From positions 1 to 11,443 of the forward strand of contig JAVBLX010000198.1 in assembly GCA_031553075.1 (NCBI GenBank): a DNA stretch of 11,443 bases, read 5' to 3'. The notes under the pieces were generated by a model. The model had not been told where the DNA came from and did not search any database. It saw only the letters and a list, made by a program, of their open reading frames with translations. The position numbers were made by a program, and so were the translations under genes. The number at the start of each line of letters is the position of its first letter. Position 1 is the stretch's first letter. The DNA is from DIGJ01 sp031553075. GTDB taxonomy: Bacteria > Bacillota > Clostridia > Lachnospirales > Lachnospiraceae. This document shows positions 1 through 6,713 of the stretch, piece by piece.

Positions 1-185
1 GAGTGAGTGGACAAGGATGTCCATCGAACTCGACCCGTAAAGAGCCACTGTCTAGCGGATTCGTCTTAGAACCCCTTAACCTGCGGAACTGGAGTGTTTT
101 CCACCACCAAGTCTCTTTTCTGCGCCCTTTCCATTGCCCCTCATCCAGCGTACGGGTTCCATACCCCCCCCAGTTTGACAACTAA
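1..185. other. GC-rich non-coding edge region of unknown nature
   Basis: This stretch is visibly richer in G+C than the genes that follow, and the + strand is rich in C, including a run of eight C at 164-171. It has a perfect small hairpin (TGGACA at 8-13, loop AGGA, TGTCCA at 18-23). Two weaker pairings also exist: ACCCGTA 33-39 with TACGGGT 151-157, and AACTGG 87-92 with CCAGTT 170-175. A 60-codon open frame crosses it, but it has no ribosome binding site, an odd composition and no recognisable motif, so I do not call a gene. It is cut by the window edge. It may be an intergenic repeat or a structured RNA; this is inference only. Confidence 0.4.
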
Positions 186-201
186 ATCCCAAGATAGCTT
201 T

Positions 202-238
202 CAGATGATTGAACAGTAATTTACCGTTCAATCATCTG
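202..238. repeat. perfect 13-bp inverted repeat (hairpin)
   Basis: CAGATGATTGAAC at 202-214 is exactly complementary to GTTCAATCATCTG at 226-238. The 11-base centre can add GTA/TAC pairs beyond one mismatch. No T-run follows on either strand, so it is not a classic intrinsic terminator. It lies between the GC-rich edge and the dCMP deaminase promoter. It could be a transcript-end hairpin of an upstream unit, or a protein-binding palindrome. Confidence 0.7.
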
Positions 239-259
239 TGAATGGTAAAAAGAATACCG

Positions 260-289
260 TGGACAAGAGAAAGCAAATTGAGTTATAAT
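260..289 (+). promoter_or_regulatory. sigma-A-type promoter for the dCMP deaminase gene
   Basis: The -35 box TGGACA (260-265) and a perfect -10 box TATAAT (284-289) are separated by 18 bp. The predicted start of transcription is near 296, leaving a leader of about 17 nt that contains the G-rich ribosome binding site before ATG 313. Confidence 0.55.
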
Positions 290-312
290 ATCAAAAAGGG
301 GGTTACACAGCA

Positions 313-792
313 ATGAAAAGACAAGACTATATTTCATGGGATACCTATTTTATGGGAATTGCATCCTTATCTGCCATGCGGAGTAAAGACCCGGGAACAA
401 CGGTAGGAGCCTGTATTGTCAGTGAAGACAATAAAATAATGTCACTGGGCTATAATGGGATGCCAAGAGACTGTTCCGACGATGAATATCCGTGGGACCG
501 GGAAGGTGAACCAATGGATACCAAGTATTTATATGTATGCCATGCCGAGCTAAATGCACTGCTCAACTATTCTGGCGGAAATATGAAGGGAGCCAAAATT
601 TATACGACCTTGTTTCCCTGTAATGAGTGCACCAAGGCCTTGATTCAAGCAGGAATCAAAGAGGTGATTTACGATTGCGATAAGTACGCAGATACGGATT
701 CCGTCAAAGCATCAAAGAAAATGATGCATTCTGCAAAGGTTAAAATTCGTCCATATCAGTCCATCGGGAAAAAAATCACATTGGAGCTTTAA
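313..792 (+). CDS. deoxycytidylate (dCMP) deaminase
   Basis: This cytosolic enzyme would deaminate dCMP to dUMP, feeding thymidylate synthesis. The 159-aa product has the zinc-dependent cytidine/dCMP deaminase fold signature: CHAE at 76-79 (zinc ligand His77, catalytic Glu79) and PCNEC at 102-106 (zinc ligands Cys103 and Cys106). The N-terminal segment with GACIV and GYNGMP (about 32-51) is typical of dCMP deaminases and of the related ComEB proteins, and the length fits. The start ATG at 313 follows a G-rich site (GGGGG at 298-302) with a 10-nt gap and has its own promoter. The next gene, glpP, is 62 bp away with a separate promoter, so functional linkage is unlikely. A competence-related ComEB role cannot be excluded, but no com genes are seen. 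Confidence 0.93.
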   Translation: MKRQDYISWDTYFMGIASLSAMRSKDPGTTVGACIVSEDNKIMSLGYNGMPRDCSDDEYPWDREGEPMDTKYLYVCHAELNALLNYSGGNMKGAKIYTTLFPCNECTKALIQAGIKEVIYDCDKYADTDSVKASKKMMHSAKVKIRPYQSIGKKITLEL

Positions 793-802
793 CGGAATAC
801 TC

Positions 803-831
803 TTGAATTTCTGTGGTAAATGGGGTAAGAT
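803..831 (+). promoter_or_regulatory. likely promoter for glpP
   Basis: TTGAAT (803-808) and TAAGAT (826-831) are spaced by 17 bp in the 62-bp gap between the dCMP deaminase gene and glpP. This would give a short leader before ATG 855. No terminator separates the two genes, so read-through from the upstream promoter is also possible. Confidence 0.45.
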
Positions 832-854
832 AAGATTAGAAACCAGAGGTGGCT

Positions 855-1421
855 ATGAAGCAGATCATACAAGATATATTGGAAGATTGCCCAGTTATCA
901 GTGCAGTAAAAGACCAGGAAGGTCTGGAAAGGTGCCTGAACGCCGATATAAAGATTGTATTTATATTATTTGGTGATATCTGCAACATCAACCAGATTGT
1001 AGAGACGGTCAAGCAAGCAGATCGGATTGCTATGGTCCATATGGATTTAATTTCCGGACTTGGCAACAAAGAGGTTGCGGTGGATTATATCAGGCAGAAT
1101 ACCAGAGCAGATGGCATTATTACCACCAAACCATCGCTGATTAAGCGGGCAAAGGAACTCGGGTTGTTTACCGTACTCCGGGTTTTTGTGATTGATTCCA
1201 TGGCATTTGACAACATCGAGAAACAGGGAATGGCAGTAAAACCAGATTTGATAGAGATATTACCTGGTGTGATGCCAAAGGTAATTCGCAAGATCTGTAA
1301 GATTACCAGGGTTCCCATTATTGCAGGCGGGCTGATTCAGGATAAAGAAGATGTAATGGGAGCCTTGTCGGCAGGAGCCATATCCATATCCACTACAAAT
1401 ACGGAAGTGTGGTTTCAATAA
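855..1421 (+). CDS. glpP: glycerol-3-phosphate-responsive antiterminator GlpP
   Basis: GlpP is an RNA-binding regulator that, with G3P bound, prevents termination in the leader of glycerol genes (established for Bacillus subtilis). The protein has the family's TIM-barrel-like sequence throughout: an HMDLISGL segment near residue 62, DGIITTKPSLIKRAKELGL in the middle, EILPGVMPKVIRKI, and the C-terminal phosphate-binding-type PIIAGGLIQDKEDV followed by GAISISTTN. Length (188 aa) fits the family. I chose ATG 855 over the GTG at 849 because AGAGG at 845-849 lies 5 nt before ATG 855, while nothing suitable precedes 849. A strong terminator begins 28 bp after the stop and stands in front of glpA, which is the arrangement expected for its target. 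It heads the G3P gene cluster. Confidence 0.93.
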   Translation: MKQIIQDILEDCPVISAVKDQEGLERCLNADIKIVFILFGDICNINQIVETVKQADRIAMVHMDLISGLGNKEVAVDYIRQNTRADGIITTKPSLIKRAKELGLFTVLRVFVIDSMAFDNIEKQGMAVKPDLIEILPGVMPKVIRKICKITRVPIIAGGLIQDKEDVMGALSAGAISISTTNTEVWFQ

Positions 1422-1449
1422 AACGGAATAATTATTTGCGAGAGAGATG

Positions 1450-1506
1450 AGTCAGGCAAATCAGTCATATGATGAGAATCATATGCTAGTTTGTTTGGCT
1501 TTTTTT
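1450..1506 (+). terminator. leader terminator, probable GlpP antitermination target
   Basis: A long hairpin ends in seven T (1500-1506). The outer arm 1450-1464 pairs with 1486-1500 (14 of 15 positions, several as G-U pairs). The inner arm CATATGAT (1466-1473) pairs perfectly with ATCATATG (1478-1485) around a GAGA tetraloop. It lies between glpP and glpA, 112 bp before the glpA start, so transcripts from glpP would stop here unless antitermination occurs. That GlpP acts here is inferred from gene order and the known mechanism in Bacillus. Confidence 0.88.
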
Positions 1507-1618
1507 ATTTCTTAAAAGGAAGACTCAAAAGTATCTGATTCTTGTGATCATGTTCTTTCGATGGGATAGAATCCTCGCAGAAGTGGTCACCTTATAAAAA
1601 GAAAAAGGAGTACGGATT

Positions 1619-3055
1619 ATGTATGATGTAATGATTATTGGAGCTGGCGTGATAGGAAGTGCCATAGCAAGGGAGCTTTCACGGCTGAAGTTAAATATTT
1701 GTGTATTGGAAAAGGAAGAGGATGTCTGTGTTGGCACATCCAAGGCAAACAGTGGCATTGCACATGCCGGATTTGATGCAAAGCCAGGCTCTTTAAAGGC
1801 AAAGCTTAATGTAGCAGGTAGTAAACGGATGGAGGAGCTTTCCAAAGAGCTGGATTTTCCTTACAAGAGAAATGGTTCTGTGGTTCTTTGCTTTAAAGAA
1901 GAAGAGGAAGGAAAGCTGGAGGAATTACTGGAACAAGGAAGGCAGAATGGAGTAGAAGGCCTTACGATTGTAAGAGGAGAAGAAATGAAGGTGCTGGAGC
2001 CTAATATTTCTCCTGAGGTAACGGCTCTTCTTTATGCGCCTACGGGCGGGATTGTATGTCCCTTTGGTCTTACCATAGCCTTGGCTGAAAATGCCAATGT
2101 GAATGGGGTGAAATTCCAGTTTAATACCGAGGTTACAAATATTATTCCAAACGGGGAGGGATACCAGATTGAGACCTCAAATGGAACTTATGAAACACGG
2201 ACAATAGTGAATGCGGCCGGTGTATACGGAGATGTTTTTCATAATATGGTAAGTGACAAGAAGCTTCATATTACTCCTAGGAAGGGAGAATATTGTCTTC
2301 TGGATAAAAAAGCCGGAAATTTTGTCAGTAAAACCCTGTTTCAGTTACCGACCAAGCTGGGAAAAGGTGTTCTGATTACACCAACCGTACATGGAAACCT
2401 GCTCATCGGACCAAATGCCCAGGACATTACCGAGAAAGAAGGCATCAATACCACCAGAGAAGGAATTGGGGAGATTTTGGAAAAGGCAAAACTTAGCTCA
2501 GCTAAAATTCCGGCTAACCAGGTAATTACCTCTTTTGCGGGACTTCGTGCCCATGAAGATGGTGGAGAGTTTGTAATTGGACCTGCGGAAGATGCGGAAG
2601 GCTTCTTTGATGCCGTAGGGATTGAATCACCCGGACTTACCAGCGCTCCGGCAATTGGAGAAATGGTGGCGGGTCTGATCGCCGAATATTTAAAAGCAGA
2701 AAAGAAAGTAAATTTTATTGCAACCCGAAAAGGAATTCCTAACGTTGCGCATAGTACCCCAGAGGAAATTCAGCGACTGATTCAGGAAAAACCAGAATAT
2801 GCCAATGTAATTTGTCGGTGTGAGACGATAACTGAAGGAGAGATTTTAGATGCGATCCATCGACCTTTAGGCGCAAAAAGTCTGGATGGGGTAAAACGGC
2901 GAACTCGTGCCGGTATGGGACGGTGTCAGGCTGGTTTCTGTACCCCGAAAACCGTGGAAATATTGGCACGGGAATGGAATCTTGATCCAATGGAGATTAC
3001 CAAATCAGGTGGAAATTCTAAACTTCTCACCGGGCATAGTAAGGAGGATTTATAA
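1619..3055 (+). CDS. glpA: anaerobic glycerol-3-phosphate dehydrogenase GlpA-type flavoprotein with BFD-like [2Fe-2S] domain
   Basis: The 478-aa protein is a DAO-family FAD oxidoreductase expected to oxidise G3P to dihydroxyacetone phosphate. The FAD dinucleotide-binding motif GAGVIG sits at residues 8-13, with the DAO core running to about 365. A C-terminal BFD-like [2Fe-2S] domain (about 395-455) has four cysteines in the pattern C399-x-C401 and C436-x4-C441. There is no signal peptide or membrane segment, so it is probably cytosolic. The start is ATG 1619, eight nt after AAAGGAG. Its stop overlaps the next gene's ATG by one base, implying translational coupling. The neighbours (glpP, DUF1667, glpK) support G3P as substrate. 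L-2-hydroxyglutarate-type oxidases share the fold and are the main alternative. Confidence 0.88.
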   Translation: MYDVMIIGAGVIGSAIARELSRLKLNICVLEKEEDVCVGTSKANSGIAHAGFDAKPGSLKAKLNVAGSKRMEELSKELDFPYKRNGSVVLCFKEEEEGKLEELLEQGRQNGVEGLTIVRGEEMKVLEPNISPEVTALLYAPTGGIVCPFGLTIALAENANVNGVKFQFNTEVTNIIPNGEGYQIETSNGTYETRTIVNAAGVYGDVFHNMVSDKKLHITPRKGEYCLLDKKAGNFVSKTLFQLPTKLGKGVLITPTVHGNLLIGPNAQDITEKEGINTTREGIGEILEKAKLSSAKIPANQVITSFAGLRAHEDGGEFVIGPAEDAEGFFDAVGIESPGLTSAPAIGEMVAGLIAEYLKAEKKVNFIATRKGIPNVAHSTPEEIQRLIQEKPEYANVICRCETITEGEILDAIHRPLGAKSLDGVKRRTRAGMGRCQAGFCTPKTVEILAREWNLDPMEITKSGGNSKLLTGHSKEDL

Positions 3056-4362
3056 TGGAACAGATATATGATATTGTCATTATTGGTGGTGGACCAGCCG
3101 GAATGGCAGCTGCAGTAGCGGCAAAAGAACAGGGGGTCCAAAGTATTCTGATTCTGGAACGTGATGGTGAGCTGGGAGGAATTCTGAACCAATGTATTCA
3201 TAATGGATTTGGGCTCCATACATTCAAAGAGGAGCTGACAGGACCCGAATATGCCTGGCGGTATATTGATATGGTAGAAAAAGCCGAAATTTCCTATAAA
3301 CTGAATACAATGGTACTGGACATATCTTCCGACCCCTCTTTGGAGGCACAGGCAGGAAAACTTGTAACCGTCATGAACAAAAAAGAAGGACTGTTTACTA
3401 TAAAGGCCAAAGCCATCGTATTGGCAATGGGATGTCGGGAAAGAGCCCGGGGGGCTTTAAATATTCCGGGCTTTCGTCCAGCAGGGGTATATTCAGCCGG
3501 AACGGCTCAACGGTTAGTAAATATAGAAGGCTTCATGCCAGGCAAAGAAGTGGTGATTTTAGGCTCAGGAGATATTGGACTGATTATGGCCCGAAGAATG
3601 ACTCTGGAGGGAGCAACGGTAAAGGTAGTAGCAGAGCTTATGCCTTATTCCGGTGGACTAAAGCGGAATATTGTACAGTGCTTGGATGATTATGGAATAC
3701 CATTAAAGCTAAGTCATACAGTGGTAGAAATCCATGGTCGGGAACGGGTGGAAGGGATCACTCTTGCTGAGGTGGATGAAAGGAGAATGCCGATTCCAGG
3801 AACCGAAGAATTTTACTCCTGTGATACCCTGCTCCTTTCCGTTGGTCTGATACCAGAAAATGAGTTGACTGATGGTTTGGGGGTGATTATGACACCGGCT
3901 ACCAGCGGACCGGAGGTGAATGAATCGCTGGAAACCAGCATGGAAGGTGTATTTGCCTGCGGTAATGTCCTGCACGTTCATGATTTGGTGGATTATGTGA
4001 CAGAAGAGGCGATGGTTGCTGGGAAAAATGCAGCAAAATATATTCAAAATATAATATCTGAACCAGCAGCCCTATCCTCTGGCATTCGCTTATTTGCCGC
4101 AGAGGGTGTACGATATACGGTGCCTTCTCTGATTCATCCTGAAAAAATGGAAGATACACTTATCGTTCGGTTTCGGGTAGGCGATGTATATAAAAATGGA
4201 GTGATTTCGGTATTACTTAACGATACAGAAATAATTCATCGCAAAAAGAAGGTTATGGCACCTGGTGAAATGGAAGAAATAAAGCTGAAGAAAGAAGAGT
4301 TAATCGCATTTGAAAACTTGGAAACCATAACCTTTAAAATTTTGAACGAAAAGCATTCATAA
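3055..4362 (+). CDS. FAD/NAD(P)-dependent oxidoreductase, partner subunit of the G3P dehydrogenase
   Basis: This 435-aa pyridine-nucleotide-disulfide-oxidoreductase-type protein has an N-terminal FAD-binding GGGPAG (11-16), a second dinucleotide fold GSGDIG (170-174 region) for NAD(P), and a C-terminal FAD contact around ACGNVLHVHD (301-310). The LNQCIHNGFG segment (44-53) is typical of the opine-oxidase/HcnB-like branch found beside GlpA in clostridia. An additional tail of about 100 residues follows the flavin core. The start is ATG 3055 inside the TAATG overlap with glpA, with AAGGAGG at 3041-3047. Its likely role is to move electrons from GlpA to NAD(P)+ or another carrier; the acceptor is not visible in the sequence. 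It corresponds by position to glpB but is not a close match to the E. coli GlpB type, so no symbol is given. Confidence 0.85.
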   Translation: MEQIYDIVIIGGGPAGMAAAVAAKEQGVQSILILERDGELGGILNQCIHNGFGLHTFKEELTGPEYAWRYIDMVEKAEISYKLNTMVLDISSDPSLEAQAGKLVTVMNKKEGLFTIKAKAIVLAMGCRERARGALNIPGFRPAGVYSAGTAQRLVNIEGFMPGKEVVILGSGDIGLIMARRMTLEGATVKVVAELMPYSGGLKRNIVQCLDDYGIPLKLSHTVVEIHGRERVEGITLAEVDERRMPIPGTEEFYSCDTLLLSVGLIPENELTDGLGVIMTPATSGPEVNESLETSMEGVFACGNVLHVHDLVDYVTEEAMVAGKNAAKYIQNIISEPAALSSGIRLFAAEGVRYTVPSLIHPEKMEDTLIVRFRVGDVYKNGVISVLLNDTEIIHRKKKVMAPGEMEEIKLKKEELIAFENLETITFKILNEKHS

Positions 4363-4378
4363 TATCTAATAGAAGTAA

Positions 4379-4431
4379 GCGTATCCTAATCGTAGATGGG
4401 AGCGAGGATTTATACGCCCGCCAAAGCGGGC
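4379..4431 (+). other. intercistronic hairpins before the DUF1667 gene
   Basis: The 86-bp gap inside the operon holds a perfect GC hairpin, GCCCGC (4416-4421), loop CAAA, GCGGGC (4426-4431), only four bases before the AGGAGG site of the next gene. A weaker upstream stem pairs GCGT-ATCCT (4379-4387) with AGGAT (4405-4409) and ACGC (4414-4417) across a bulge; its end shares bases with the GC hairpin, so the two may compete. There is no T-run, so this is not a terminator. It may affect mRNA processing, stability or translation of the downstream genes. Confidence 0.55.
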
Positions 4432-4448
4432 AGATAGGAGGAGCAAGC

Positions 4449-4832
4449 ATGGAAAAAAAAGATTTAATCTGTATTGGCTGTCCTTTGGGCTGTATGTTGT
4501 CCGTTGAGCTTGAGGAAGATGTCGTTTTAAAAGTAGAGGGGAATACCTGTGCAAGGGGCGTAGACTATGGGAAAAAAGAATGTACAAACCCTACCAGAAT
4601 TGTAACTTCAAGTGTACAGGTGGAAAATGGAAGTTTTGCCCTTGTTTCAGTTAAAACAGCTAGTGATATTCCAAAAGGAAAAATAAAAGAATGTATGGCA
4701 GAGCTAAAAGAAGTAAAAGTTTGTGCCCCGATTTTTATTGGAGATGTTATAATAGAAGGGGTGGCCGGGACACCGGTAAATATTATTGCCACCAAAAATG
4801 TACCTTGTGTGGACGGTACGAAAAAGGGATAA
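4449..4832 (+). CDS. DUF1667 iron-sulfur-type small protein
   Basis: The 127-aa protein matches the DUF1667 family found beside GlpA-type genes in clostridia. It carries an N-terminal cysteine cluster, C8-x2-C11-x3-C15, then C34 and C45, which resembles a [4Fe-4S] binding site. The rest is a small mixed domain ending in a typical GTPVNIIATKNV segment near 107-118. No membrane segment is seen. The start is ATG 4449 with AGGAGG at 4436-4441, seven nt upstream; glpK follows after 25 bp. By position it is the third component of the G3P dehydrogenase, perhaps an electron-transfer subunit replacing GlpC. The family assignment is firm; the function is inference. Confidence 0.85.
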   Translation: MEKKDLICIGCPLGCMLSVELEEDVVLKVEGNTCARGVDYGKKECTNPTRIVTSSVQVENGSFALVSVKTASDIPKGKIKECMAELKEVKVCAPIFIGDVIIEGVAGTPVNIIATKNVPCVDGTKKG

Positions 4833-4857
4833 AAAGAGCAAACCAGGAGGAGAAGGT

Positions 4858-6351
4858 ATGGAACAGTATATCATTGCATTGGATCAGGGAACTACAAGTT
4901 CAAGGTGCATTTTATTTAATAAAAAAGGAGAGATTGTGAGTCTTGCTCAAAAGGAATTTACGCAGATTTTTCCCCAGCCAGGATGGGTAGAGCATGACCC
5001 AAGAGAAATCTGGTCTTCACAGTTCAGTGTTATGGTGGAGGCTATGGGGAAAATAGGAGCTACCCACCACGATATTGCAGCCATTGGTATTACCAATCAG
5101 CGAGAAACCACCATTGTATGGGACAAAGAGACTGGGGAACCAATTTATAATGCCATTGTGTGGCAATGCCGGAGGACTTCAGATATTATTGATGGTTTAA
5201 AAAAGGAAGGATTTGACCAATATATACAGGAGCATACGGGATTAGTCCCTGATGCATATTTTTCGGGAACGAAGGTAAAATGGATCCTGGACCATGTAGA
5301 AGGTGCCAGAGAAAAGGCCCAGACAGGTAAATTATTGTTTGGTACAGTAGATACCTGGCTTATTTGGAATTTGACCAAGGGAGAGGTATTTGTTACGGAT
5401 TATACCAACGCTTCCCGGACCATGTTATACGATATTCATTCTCTTAAATGGGATCAGACAATTCTGGAAAAACTAGATATTCCGGAGGCAATGCTGCCAG
5501 CGGTAATGCCATCCAGTTGTCTTTATGGATATACCTCTGCCGATGTGGTAGGAGGAAAGATACCTATTGCTGGAGCAGCGGGAGACCAACAGGCAGCTCT
5601 ATTTGGGCAATGCTGTTTTGAGGAAGGTGATGTGAAAAATACCTATGGAACAGGTTGCTTCCTGCTTATGAATACTGGTAAGAAAGCAGTAAAATCAGAT
5701 AATGGACTGCTGACAACCATTGGAGTAGGTATGGAGGACGGTGTAGAATATGCCCTGGAGGGCAGTGTTTTTGTAGCTGGAGCAGCAATTCAATGGCTGC
5801 GGGATGAGCTGCGGATGATTCGAACAGCAGCCCAGACCGAGGAATATTGCAATGCAGTGGAAGATACAGCAGGCGTTTATGTAGTTCCGGCTTTTACCGG
5901 CTTGGGTGCACCATATTGGGATCAGTATGCCAGAGGAACCGTGGTAGGGCTCACCAGAGGTGCTTCGAAAGAACATTTTATCCGTGCTACGGTAGAATCC
6001 CTGGCATATCAGGTGGCTGATTTGATTACCGCCATGGAGGAAACCTCAGGAATTCGTCTCAAAACCTTGAAGGTAGATGGCGGTGCTTCGGCTAATAATT
6101 TTCTGATGGGATTTCAAGCAGACATTTTGAATACTATAGTAGCAAGGCCGGAATGCATCGAGACCACAGCTTTAGGGGCAGCCTATCTGGCTGGGCTTAA
6201 GGTAAAATATTGGGAAAACAAGGATGACATCCGGGAAAATTGGAAACTGTCACGGACCTTTGAACCAAAGATGGAATCAGAAAAGCGTGAAAAATGCCGA
6301 AGCGGGTGGAAAAAGGCAGTTTGCTGTGCTTTGGAGTGGGAAAAGGTGTAA
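4858..6351 (+). CDS. glpK: glycerol kinase GlpK
   Basis: This FGGY-family cytosolic kinase converts glycerol and ATP to G3P. At 497 aa it has the full family length. Visible hallmarks are the ATP-binding DQGTTSSR (9-16), GWVEHDP (42-48), glycerol-contacting NQRETT (80-85), YTNASRTML (182-190), the catalytic-region AGDQQAALFGQ (241-251, Asp243 as likely base) and YGTGCF (263-268). The C-terminal nucleotide site is DGGASANNFLMGFQ (407-420). I chose ATG 4858, preceded by AGGAGGAGAAGG; an in-frame ATG at 4786 would overlap the DUF1667 gene and add 24 unrelated residues. The loop that holds the PTS-phosphorylated histidine in Bacillus and Enterococcus GlpK (about 225-234 here) contains no histidine, so HPr-dependent activation is unlikely. 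It is the last gene of the operon. Confidence 0.96.
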   Translation: MEQYIIALDQGTTSSRCILFNKKGEIVSLAQKEFTQIFPQPGWVEHDPREIWSSQFSVMVEAMGKIGATHHDIAAIGITNQRETTIVWDKETGEPIYNAIVWQCRRTSDIIDGLKKEGFDQYIQEHTGLVPDAYFSGTKVKWILDHVEGAREKAQTGKLLFGTVDTWLIWNLTKGEVFVTDYTNASRTMLYDIHSLKWDQTILEKLDIPEAMLPAVMPSSCLYGYTSADVVGGKIPIAGAAGDQQAALFGQCCFEEGDVKNTYGTGCFLLMNTGKKAVKSDNGLLTTIGVGMEDGVEYALEGSVFVAGAAIQWLRDELRMIRTAAQTEEYCNAVEDTAGVYVVPAFTGLGAPYWDQYARGTVVGLTRGASKEHFIRATVESLAYQVADLITAMEETSGIRLKTLKVDGGASANNFLMGFQADILNTIVARPECIETTALGAAYLAGLKVKYWENKDDIRENWKLSRTFEPKMESEKREKCRSGWKKAVCCALEWEKV

Positions 6352-6685
6352 GAGAAGCCAAAATGTGGCACCTCGGAATTAAGGCAGCAACACACACAGC
6401 ATAAAAAATTCTAAATTTCACAAAGTGAAACTTTCTCACACCAGAAGAATATGAAAAACCATTCTTTATAGAATGCTTGTGCTAATGAAGCGATATGTCT
6501 GGAAGTGTAAAAGGGTGGTGATTAGAGCAGGAAAAAGTGCTAAAAATTAGGAGATGTACTTTCGCATTTTACCACTATCAATTCAGAGAGCCCGCTTTTT
6601 TATAGTAGAAGTGAATAAATTAGACAAAAAGTGACATGGCAAAAATAGAAGAAAGAGACAAATAACTTCATGAAAAACGAAAACA
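6352..6685. other. long intergenic stretch after glpK
   Basis: No credible gene is seen in these 334 bases. Small open frames lack ribosome binding sites. Possible structures are TTTCAC (6416-6421) with GTGAAA (6425-6430), and GGTGGTGA (6514-6521) with TTACCACT (6569-6576), eight pairs including one G-T. The latter encloses AGCA/TGCT (6526-6529 with 6538-6541). A T-run at 6595-6601 follows GCCCGC, but I find no complementary upstream arm. No clear intrinsic terminator for the glp operon can be assigned. Confidence 0.35.
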
Positions 6686-6712
6686 AGTTTTAGCAAAGGG
6701 ATTTGCAAAACT
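6686..6712. promoter_or_regulatory. operator-like inverted repeat next to the HPr-like promoter
   Basis: AGTTTT-a-GCAAA (6686-6697) is complementary to TTTGC-AAAACT (6702-6712): 11 pairs with one bulged A and a GGGA centre. It ends two bases before the -35 box of the downstream promoter, a normal place for a repressor or activator site. The binding protein is unknown. It would not be in the predicted transcript, which argues for a DNA site rather than an RNA hairpin. Confidence 0.5.
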
Positions 6713-6713
6713 A

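Noticed and set aside
3..185. 60-codon open frame at the left edge
   Set aside because: No ribosome binding site, no recognisable motif and GC-rich repeat-like composition; more likely chance coding within non-coding DNA.
1537..1573. GATTCT/AGAATC stem in the glpA leader as a second regulatory hairpin
   Set aside because: Only six pairs with a long loop and no T-run; too weak to annotate.
4747..4752. TATAAT inside the DUF1667 gene as a glpK promoter
   Set aside because: No acceptable -35 box at 16-18 bp; glpK is adequately explained as the last gene of the operon.
4786..4857. Upstream ATG extending GlpK by 24 residues
   Set aside because: It lies inside the DUF1667 gene, has no ribosome binding site, and the added residues do not match the GlpK family; ATG 4858 has AGGAGG and the normal N-terminus.
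6486..6551. 21-codon ORF in the glpK downstream region
   Set aside because: No ribosome binding site and no recognisable sequence; consistent with chance.
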